Below, piece by piece: positions 44,601 to 53,688 of a stretch of DNA of 64,000 nucleotides. The position numbers were made by a program, and so were the translations under genes. The DNA lies in the NCBI RefSeq assembly GCF_036785885.1, contig NC_092317.1:1552501-1616500 (forward strand), written 5' to 3'. The DNA is from Coffea arabica. Lineage: Eukaryota; Streptophyta; Magnoliopsida; Gentianales; Rubiaceae. Position 1 is the first letter of the stretch. Every line of letters begins with the position of its first letter. The notes under the pieces are model-generated. The model was not told the origin of the DNA and did no database searches. It worked only from the letters and a program-made list of their open reading frames with translations.

Positions 44601-47600
44601 CCCTCCCACCCTCTGAAACTTTCTTTGCAGTTTGTAGCTCTAAGCATGTCTTGGTACAAGATGAATGGTTTATCAACAGGCCCAGCTCAGACATTCACAA
44701 ATATCATCTAATTAATACTTGAAAGCATGCTACAATGCTATCCAACATGCCTAATGAACTCTCAACACTTTTATGTCCCCGGTCAACACTCATTGATGTC
44801 ACCGTCAAAGTGATTTGTTCACTCCCTAGTGCTTATATGGGATTGATAACAAAGTAAATGAAAAGCTAAAGTTTATGACAGACAAAATTCTGAATGCAGC
44901 TATTGCAACCCCAAAGTTGAAACATGTGGTGCAGAACACATAATGCTTTTAATGGTTCATAGAATAGATTTTCATGGGACAAAAACAACATTTGGCCATT
45001 CTTTGCTACTACGCTATCAAAATCTATCATGAAATGTCAAAAACTGAAAACAGATTGTCTTGCCTGTTCAGAAAGGTAGAGACGTTGCCGATTCTTGTAG
45101 GTTGCTTGCTCCAGTTGTGGCCCCCACCTGTATGATGGAGAGAGAGAATGTAAAGATGTTTTGCATTTAACAAGAATCAACAACTTGCAACCAATGAAAG
45201 AAAAAATGCCAATTAAAAAAAAAAGTATTGGCTACTGAAAGCATCAACCTACGGTGACCAACAAAATTATGAAAGTTTTTCACAACAAAAGATGGCAAAC
45301 AATGGAACTGCATTGAAACACTAAAGATCCTAGCAAAACATATAGGTAAAATGTACAAGGAGAAAAGAAGTGGATTGTGCAGACCGGCAAGATTGTGATG
45401 GCCATCTCAAGGAATGGTGAGTGAACCAATCATAAAGAACAAGAACGAATTCGCACAGTTTTTCATAATGATCTTTTACAGAAAATGGTTTAAGCTTTCC
45501 CTTCGAGCCATCAATCTCTTTTGTCCCTTTCCCATTCTCCATCACTCTCACACTGCTTCACTTGCTCTAAAATTTGGTCAATTTAGTTTCTCCATTTCTC
45601 ACCCTTCACACACAACATATAAAGAGCAAAAACAAACAAAAATACATCCCTCTGAAGCCTGACATTTATGATACCATAAACTGAAAATCTAATGCAGGGC
45701 CCAGCACTTTATGGCAATAAATCTATACCAAGAAAACACCAAAAAAAAACAATACTCCTAAGGTAGGAAAATATAAAAAAAAAAGGAAAGAACATAACCA
45801 TGTAGGGCCCAAAATAATAAATGTACAACTATAAAAGAATATACACTGTGTGAGGCCCCCGTACACCCGTCCCACATCAAGACGGAGAAGGAAAAGGAAA
45901 GGAAATATAACATCCATCCTATCGGATTACTAATAGCTTTGGGTTAACCATTTTGAACTCGTGGTTTCAGCTCAAAAAATTATTGGGCTAGCCCGTTGGG
46001 CGTGGAGCATTACAAATGGTATTAGAGCAAACCTCGCGTGATCTCTGCGTGGGCTGAGCCTAGGGCCAAGTAGTGTTATGTTTCCGACTATGCAAGGAAG
46101 TGCAAGGAGCTAAGTGTTGTGCAGGGCTAAGTGCCACATTTGATGGGAGACACCTCTAGAACCTACGAGATTAAGTGCCACGTGGGGCGGGGCCATCTCT
46201 AGAGCCCACGCACGACTTGGTGGACAGTGTGGATTCTAACAAGTTTTGCGAGGACGCAAAGTCCTTAAGTGGGAGTGAGTGTAAGGCCTCCATACATCTG
46301 TCCCATATCGGGATAGAGAAGTAAAAGGAAAGGAAATATAATGTCCAACCTGTCGCATTACTAATAACTTTGGGTTAATCATTTTGAGCCAGTGGTTTCA
46401 GTTCAAAAAGTTACTGGGCTAGCCTATTAGGCACAGGGCATTACACTATGACAAATCAAAATACAACCACATAATACCAGCGTCATAAAACTAGGGTCCA
46501 ATCCTGAGGACAATGAACAAAAATTAATGACTCAATATAAGTAGTGTTAAAAACCTGAAAAGAAGATCAATGACACAAATTTCATGACAAAAGACATAAC
46601 AAGAACATGCTGAATCAAGCTTTATTGCAAAGAACCAAATTTATGATGAAAGATGAAGAGATATTATGAGAAACCACAGAATGGATACAGTAACATTCTA
46701 AACAATTAGAGTGGATCAAACCATCACCGTAACAGGAAAAAGACGCAAGTCACGGAATTCTTGAATACCCTAAACTGACCAGATTAAAGCCAAGAGGGTT
46801 TTCTAGCCACAAATTGACCTCATTATCCCTGTAACCTGAATCTGCAAATAAAGCAACGTAAAAAGAATTTCAAAGGTGGGAAAAACAGCTATTTACCTAA
46901 TTGTCCTTACCAAAAGTACTTAAAGACCAGAATGAAACAGCTTCTCCAATCTCCTATTTGACTTCTTTATGTATCTTGAACTATTCTAGACCCAGAAATT
47001 GGGATAAGGCAGCATGTCTGTCGCATACGTTAGACAGCACAACAGTATATGCAAAGAGAATTAAGAGTACTAGAGACTGAATGTTTAAGAAAAGAAAGAC
47101 GGTTTCTACAAGTACTATGAAATTCATCATTATGGCCACTGAAGTCAAAAGCTCAACAAGAGGGAGCTTAAGCGCAAAGCTAAAAGCAAAATTGCAAGTC
47201 ATTAGGCCTACTAGCACTTGAAATGCAACACACTTGAAAAAAAGCATTGTAGCCTTCACTACGATAGAAAAAGACAAGGATTCTAGAAGTACCTATTTTC
47301 TGGTTCCTTCAACTATATTTTAAAAAATTTTGATATATTTGGATTTCAACTTGGGTTATTGATATTCATGCTAATGCGATAAAAGCATGGAATACCATTA
47401 GTTTCGGGGTGATGTACAATCATTCTATTTTTCCAAATAATTGCAAGATATAATCAGAATTCGAAAGAATGATGGGTGATGGGTATTTAAACTATTGCTA
47501 CAAATAATGCAAGATATGGTGAAAACTAGATGACTGATATGAACATGCTTTTCATCTCAATCAACTTTGCACTTGGAGTATTGGGTTAACAATTCTATGC

Positions 47601-48405
47601 AACTTATGCACCATCGTCTACCAGACAAACAACTAAATACTTAATTTCATCCTACTAGAAAATTACAATAAATCCCCAGAAGCAGAGCAGAATCAGCTCC
47701 AGCAGACACACTTAAAATGCCCTTCCCGTTCCCTTATCACACCATGTCTAAACTCTCATGGTAAACTGCATAAATGCTGTCCATTTTCACTAACTGCACA
47801 AGGACTCCGTTGCATACGGCCGGTGAAATGTGTGTTTCTAACACATCTCAAGCATCAGTAATCAACAGACAAAACCAGGAACTCCAAGCTAATGCCCGTC
47901 CTAATAGCCTTCCACGAAAAGGACACCAAAATGGAATTTACAAGAACATTAATAGTTATGAGCCTCACAATGTAGTTAACATTTTTCCGTCCTAGTTAAA
48001 TCCACATAAAAAAATAAAGTACAAACCATTGGTGTTCCCCGAGCACTATAGCAATAAATATCAAGTTTAACTCAATGCCCACCTTTTTCAGCCTAATACT
48101 TATGAATACAATTAAGTATAGAACAAAAATTAACTTATAATTCACATAAACCAACAAAAGTTGAGAAATATATGAAAGATTAAAAACTACATTAACGAGA
48201 AATGGAACCCTAGAAAGATAATCAAGATATAGAGTGTGTTTCTTTGGACGGACCGGCAAGAGAGGGAGGGCCAAACAAGGTTATGATTGGCAAGCCAATC
48301 GTAGAGAACAGGGACGAGTGATTTCCATTGAGTGTAACGCTCATCCACCGACGGCTGTGCTCCTCCTCCTCCTCCGCCCTTTCCTCCTACTCTGCCTTCC
48401 TTCAT
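38690..48405 (-). CDS. MSI4: FVE/MSI4 WD40 histone-binding protein
   Basis: Fifteen exons: 48405-48254, 45127-45064, 44388-44302, 44145-44083, 43334-43269, 43157-43083, 42851-42776, 42539-42320, 42115-42034, 40839-40766, 40557-40446, 40284-40210, 39756-39680, 39283-39184, 38785-38690; 472 aa. The N-terminal helix (VLYDWLANHNLVWPSLSCR) that binds histone H4 is followed by a seven-bladed WD40 propeller; blade ends such as VLIWDV, VVLWSI, LILWDA, LNLWDY and LQIWRM are visible. Exon 8 encodes the variable Ser/Lys-rich insert. Arabidopsis FVE works with histone deacetylase HDA6 and related complexes to repress FLC and in cold response. The start is the first ATG in frame; a GTG at 48444 directly follows a stop and is not used. 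The protein lacks the basic KKRGRKPK-type extension of Arabidopsis FVE. Intron 2 has a GC donor. Exon 9 uses an AG followed 7 bases later by a second AG that would break the frame. Confidence 0.9.
45385..45542 (-). other. Candidate alternative first exon (1b) of FVE/MSI4
   Basis: An ATG-initiated frame of 52 codons plus two bases ends at a GT donor with the same TCTTGCCG junction and phase as the regular first exon. In ungapped alignment its last 33 residues match the exon at 48254-48405 at 17 positions, including VLYDW, H, L, WPS and SCR. It lies 257 bases upstream of exon 2, so splicing would give a full FVE with a different N-terminus. There are no stops. A weak TATATG lies at about 45616-45623. 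It could be a used alternative exon or a relic of tandem duplication. Confidence 0.6.
45849..46445 (+). mobile_element. TRIM retrotransposon (597 bp) in FVE intron 1
   Basis: Two direct repeats of 166 bp each (45849-46014 and 46280-46445) begin TGTGAGGCC or TGTAAGGCC and end CATTACA, the TG...CA form of LTRs. Two bases after the left LTR, TGGTATTAGAGC (46017-46028) matches the initiator-Met tRNA primer-binding site. AAGTGGGAGTGAG just before the right LTR serves as polypurine tract. The 265-bp interior has no coding capacity. The flanks CACTG and CTATG match at only 3 of 5 positions, so the target duplication is eroded or the ends have drifted. The LTRs carry no 5S-like sequence, so this is not Cassandra. 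Confidence 0.88.
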
Positions 48406-49344
48406 TGTTGGCGCTTTCTCTTTCTCACCCACCTTCACCCCCACTTATAGTCTTAATACCAGTCTATGTACAGTGACTCCAGTGTGCGTAATGTGGGTTT
48501 TTCTTACACATTTCGCCTGTGCTCATTTTTGTTTTCCCGCCTCGGGGCCATGCTGTGTTGTACGCCAACGACTCTCTGGATTCGGCCGCTTTCCAGTCGG
48601 GAGCCAATTTTTACCCTTTTTTTTTTTTTTTTTAAGATTTTGAAACGCCCAAAGAAACATTTTTGCCCCTTTTTTCTTTTCCTCTCTTAGAGGTGAGATT
48701 GGATTGTCACCCGTCCATTAATTTTCTCTAGTTACTAGCAATTCCATATTTTGTAAGTAATAACTAAATTGCTATTTAAGTGGGGTGTTTTAGATAGCAG
48801 ATTGGATTCCTTTACTGTAATTTTTGGTTTTATACCTAGTCATGATTTCAAAGCTTTATGTGGTATTTTAGGTTGGTTATCGATAATAAAAAGTTCCATA
48901 ATGATATGAAAAATTCAAAGTTTTCTATTACAAGTCTACAATAACATTCTCATGGGTTAGGATTTTGTTCATCGAATTTTTCTCCATTTATTTAGATCTA
49001 AATATTTTATAATTTTATAGCATCATTCGATTGCATCATTACCTTTTTCTTATCTCTAGATCAAATATACTAAAAATTGATATTCTTTTAGAAATATTTT
49101 AGTGTTGAATTTACATGAAACATTTGAACGGTGAAAATCAGCTAAATTTGTAACAAAATTTATATATAATTAACTCAAGTGAATTTTAAATACAGTGTTG
49201 ATTTTGAAAATAATTGCCAAATTGATTTTATTAGGTGACTCAAAGAGAGTCACCAAGTTCCCTTCCCATTAATACGGACATGACATGTGCCACTATGATT
49301 TTTCCATTCTATTCATGCATGACACGTTTTTTGTGAGCTTGCAA

Positions 49345-49513
49345 GTGTGTTTGGATTACACGTTTTATTTCTACTTTATTTACTCACACTGACTTGCTTG
49401 CATCATCAATATATTTTTCAACGACCTTTCTATCTCATATATATGACATTAAAAAAAATGTTATACAATATTTCTTCACAAACTTATCTCAAATAATTTA
49501 CTATCAAACACAC
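49345..49513. mobile_element. Short MITE with GTGTGTTTG ends
   Basis: The 169-bp stretch begins GTGTGTTTGGATTACACG and ends ATCAAACACAC, giving a 9-10 base terminal inverted repeat. The interior is shared with the truncated copy at 14964-15100. No target-site duplication could be defined. Confidence 0.6.
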
Positions 49514-49547
49514 TCGAATGTGAAGACCCCAAATCCTAACTCCAAAA

Positions 49548-49953
49548 TAGGGATACTGGTGAGTCGAATCAAGTTTGAATAGCACTGTGCTCGAGCTCAA
49601 ACTTGATGAATTTTCAAACTACTCGAGTTCGACTCGATCGAGCAAGAGAATTGGTAGCTCGACTGGACTCGATAAGATTAGATCCTGCTCTCAAGCCTTA
49701 TCGAGTTCGAGTACTCGAACAAAAAATCTCAAAGTTTGTTAAAACATAAATTCATAATGGTTATTTCGTAATTAAAATAAATATATTACATAAATAATAG
49801 AACTATTCAATTAGGCTTGTCAAACACTCAAGCAGCACATTAGGAAGCTCAAACTTGACTTGAGACCTAAAATGAGTAGTTCTAACTCGAACTCGACCAA
49901 GTTCGAGTCGAATGTTTAACTGCTCGCAAACGGCTTGGCTCACCGGCATCCTA
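49548..49953. mobile_element. Non-autonomous hAT-type MITE, TAGGGATACTGG ends
   Basis: The left end TAGGGATACTGGTGAGTCGA pairs with the right end, TAGGATGCCGGTGAGCCAAG in reverse complement. Flanks CTCCAAAA (49540-49547) and CTCCAAAG (49954-49961) form an 8-bp target duplication with one mismatch. Subterminal sequence is full of CTCGAGTTCGA-like words in both orientations. 406 bp, non-coding. It lies 1.1 kb upstream of FVE. Confidence 0.8.
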
Positions 49954-50466
49954 CTCCAAAGTCAATGATACAAAAGTGTAAGAGCTATGGAACAGGTTCT
50001 TGTTTATGGCCCTTCGATTGGCAGATGGATCTTTCACAGCCCATAAAAGGCAAGGGACCTGTAGGATTCGATTTAAAATCTCTCAGCCAACCGGTTAGGT
50101 TACATCATATATCTATCACAAAAAATCCCTAACGTCAAAATATATCTAAATATATCTTATCTGATATGAAAAAAGAAAAGCAACAATTTACAGCACTCTT
50201 TTGGTTCCAGGGAACCATAAGAAGATAAATCAAAGAAAAGAAGCAAAACCGGACATCATGGTTAGAGAGAGAACCAAAAAAAGCGTATACCAAAATATAG
50301 TTTTGCTTTATGCAGGACGGATTAGCTTCCTAGCTTAAAATTGAGATTTCATTTTAACCTCAATTGAAATAACCACAGAGAAGCACCGGCAGCTATTAAA
50401 AAAATAAAAAGAAAACAAACCTGCAGCAGTGGATTACACATAGTTAAAAGTGAAACGATAAAGTAG

Positions 50467-53400
50467 TTAGCAAAAACGTTGTCCTGAAATTGAGCAGGAT
50501 CGACTTTTGCCATTCCTCTGCCTGCATGTAGAAGAATCTCAACGTTAGCATCAACCTGCTGAAACGAAACAATGGTTGAAATATGAGAATAGAGACCAAC
50601 CAAAAAGCATCTTTCTTTTCTTGCGCTAATAACTCTTCAAATGAAATATCCGCAAACTCATCATCTGTTCTCTCCACTTGCTCGCGATGTTTGTCTTCCG
50701 CTTCCATGCGGGCACCAATTTCAAGTAGCTTCAATACAAACGTCCAGGAAGAGATGGTTAGGTCTTCAACAAAAAAAAGCATGAAGAGACATTAATATGA
50801 CCAAGCAACAAAAGAGGCTGATGCACATGCTCAATAAAGGAACAAAAATTTTCAGAGCCAAGCATCTCTGTATAATTGTTTTTCTTGATCATATGATATT
50901 CTTGCTCAACTATTGACTTTAGTGCGAAAAATTGGTTGTTTCTAGTGCTCCTGCATCCTAGACCTGTGGTTTCTCCTCAATCTGGCATACCCAACATATA
51001 CATCAGTTTCATACGGTTCTGGAAGAAAACTTTTGAAAGATATTGTGAGACCAGATCAGCTCCTTTTGTTGTAATTTGGGACTAGTCATAATCTCCAGCA
51101 TAGATTGATTGCCGCGTAATAGTTTTAGTTGGGCACTTTGTGACTTGTTTCATCCTTGATCATGATATTCTGATTCTTAACTTCTGGCTCCAACTGAAAT
51201 AGTATAGGCTCTCTTGCTGCCTTCTTCATAGTTAAGATTTTGCAGACGGATATATGCAAGTAATTTTAGCCGCTGAAAACCTTCAAGGCAATAATGGCTT
51301 TGTAGTCTGATTTTTGTTTCAGATTTCAAAAACCGATTTATGGTTGTTGGAGAGAATTATTCTTTATACTCTGATTTGTGGCAACTTGATTATCTCTGTG
51401 CAAGTTTGAGCCAAGATGAAAATATTAACATACCTTCTTGTAAGCTGAGGAGACCTTCAATTGTTGTTGGAGCCAATTATATACAACAGCATCCTCTTCC
51501 AATCGTCTTTGCTCTAACTCTAGCTTGTAAATCTACATAAACCCAAGGATACATTGCATTAGCAACATGAAAAGATGAAAAAGGTATTTCTCAGACATGA
51601 GAAATCACTCCAAGCACGAACCTGTTGATGCAAGCGGTCAAATGAAGACCTGTCAGCCTTCAGCAGTAAAGCCTTTGTAATCGTAAATTTACGTTGGATG
51701 ACCTCTGATCTGCTCATAAGATTGAAGCAGCCATTCAAGAGTCAATAATTTTATATCTTTGTATCAAGTGCATTTACAACATAAAACTTGTTCTCAAACT
51801 CTCTACATTTTTTAATGAACCTAGAGATCTGAAGCTCGCCATAGCATAAATGAACTCTTTTTCTTTAGTATCAGACTATCAGAAAATTGGGGGTAAACTG
51901 CTGCTATCAGATTGTCTCACAGCGTTGGGGATCCTTGTCCTTTGTCCTTTGTATTGTAAAATTTACTGATCCTTATTAACCCTAGCAGAAAAAAAAAAGA
52001 CTAGAAAACACACATTTATAGATACAAGAGTAGAAGTTTGGGCAAAACAAATCTAGTGATCCGCAGGTTGTTACTTGATTCAAACTTCAAAACAAAGTAC
52101 CTATGTTTTAGCTCTTTCTTTGCCTCAACCAAGCAATTAACAAACTGCCCAACCTGCATAACATAATAATAAAGCAAATCTTAATTAGTTCAAATAGCTG
52201 AGACCTGTGAGCAACTCATGTATAGAAGGAAAAGAGGTACTTGAGGAAACAAAGATAACTTTCACATTGTGGTAATTTACGTCAGAGTAGAGTATTATGC
52301 TAATAAAACATGAAAAGCCGCGACCACGCAATTTTATGGAATTTGCACTGTGTTAATTGAGCACCATGCATTTTTACCAATGGATGCTGCATGCTTCTAC
52401 CTGCAAAATACTCACAACTTGTTCTAATGTGACACCCAAGGCAGCTAATGCTACCATATGATGCAAGGTGGATATAATTGAGGTGGGCTACACAGACATA
52501 ATGAAGTTGTTGTGAAGCTTTAAAACCAATAAAGTTGACATACATTCGAGCAATTGTATGTTTATTACTGCATTAAAACTGGCTTAGGGCTTCAATGAAC
52601 CACCCCGACAATAAATCATAACGGCCTGAGTATTAATTCCAAAAACTTTTAGCTTTACCTCCTCATAATGGTTTAGAAAGCTCAACAGAAGCATGCTAGA
52701 AAATCAGATTGCTAGCTCCAAGCTCGTGATAATGATCAACCAAGAAAGTCACGTATTTGTTTAAATTAAATACATTCACCAACCCCAAAACGTAGTTCCA
52801 AGTTCAGTAAAGCCAAAACAAATATTCCTCAGCCATTGGATTTCATTGACATTTTAGAGAAAGATGCATACAACAGTTAAATAACGGTCACTTCCTTCAC
52901 ATAATGTAGAAAGAGACAAAATTATTCATCAGCAATGCAATGTGATAAAGTTTAATTCCATACAATGGGTAAGATACATCAGTCTGGAAAAAGAAATGAC
53001 CAATCTTTCTTCGCGAGTATTCACAACAAGACTGAATTAGTGGCGAGCTGAAATTCATTTTAAAAAAAAAAAAAGAAAAGAAAACCTGAGCAAGAGTCAA
53101 GGCGTTGGATTCATGGGACTTGGCAAGCTGGTCATAGTTTTGCTTGAGCTTCCTCTGAACTGCGCTAGACGAGGTCGTAAATGGATACAAACAAACCAGC
53201 TCTTCTTTCTTGTTATCCTTCTTCCTGTCGTGTTCCCCAGCTCCTCCACACGCACTACTAGGGTCGGGTCTCTTCTTCTTGGCCCGTTTCTTCCTCTTCT
53301 TCTTTGTCTCCTCCTCCTCCTCCTCCTCCTCTTCCTCATCTTCATCCCCAACCCGGCCTCCGTCGAGCACAGACCCATTTTTATTATCCGGGCCCTCATC

Positions 53401-53688
53401 TTTAAACGGCTCATCCCATTTGGGTGAATCAGGAGGCAATAGCCCACGGAGAATCGAAGGGGTCAGCCCGGTCGAGACGGATCCAATTGCCCGCTTTCCT
53501 CCCACCTGGGCTTTATCGTCGGAGCATCTATTTCTGTCCTCGTCATTCTTGTGTAAAGAAGAACATTGTTGGGTTTGTTTCTTACGAAGGATTGATGGTA
53601 TGGGGTGAGTGGATTTTCTAGAGACAGTGAAAATGGAAAAAGAAAAGAGGGAGAGAGTAACGATAAATAGCACTGAAACAATAAGCAT
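50467..53688 (-). CDS. Uncharacterised plant protein with N-terminal membrane anchor
   Basis: Six exons: 53688-53086, 52153-52101, 51709-51622, 51532-51434, 50728-50601, 50521-50467; 341 aa. I do not recognise a named family. The N-terminus is a single hydrophobic segment (about 1-22) that could be a signal anchor, followed by a low-complexity region with a run of Glu (about 117-128) and then Lys/Arg-rich KKKRKKRAKKKR, a possible nuclear localisation signal. From about residue 170 the sequence is charged and helical, compatible with a coiled coil (SAVQRKLKQNYDQLAKS; KLELEQRRLEEDA). The C-terminus reads FWQRNGKSRSCSISGQRFC. The last exon was placed at the AG at 50522-50523 because it alone keeps the frame from FW into QRNGK; the nearby CAGCAG at 50558-50563 leads out of frame. 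The hydrophobic start next to a nuclear-type basic run is odd. The model is complete and all introns are GT-AG. Confidence 0.7.

Larger units (their letters stand above)
48406..50466. other. FVE upstream region and 3' flank of the next gene
   Basis: The first part is the FVE leader and promoter, with no clear TATA box. The right part contains two MITEs (49345-49513 and 49548-49953) about 0.9 and 1.1 kb upstream of the FVE start, then the 3' UTR of the gene that ends at 50467. No further gene was seen. Confidence 0.5.

Noticed and set aside
46017-46028. tRNA-like motif TGGTATTAGAGC
   Set aside because: It is only a primer-binding site next to an LTR; no tRNA fold surrounds it.
48406-48444. 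Longer N-terminus of FVE starting at 48444
   Set aside because: The codon at 48444 is GTG and directly follows an in-frame stop; the first ATG is at 48405.
50548-50581. CAGCAG acceptor as the start of the last exon of the 50467-53688 gene
   Set aside because: Either AG puts the following codons out of frame with the phase-2 donor; the AG at 50522-50523 gives a clean, family-like FWQRNGK end.
53250-53430. + strand Leu/Ser-rich open frames opposite the uncharacterised gene
   Set aside because: They are complements of the Glu/Lys codon runs on the coding strand.
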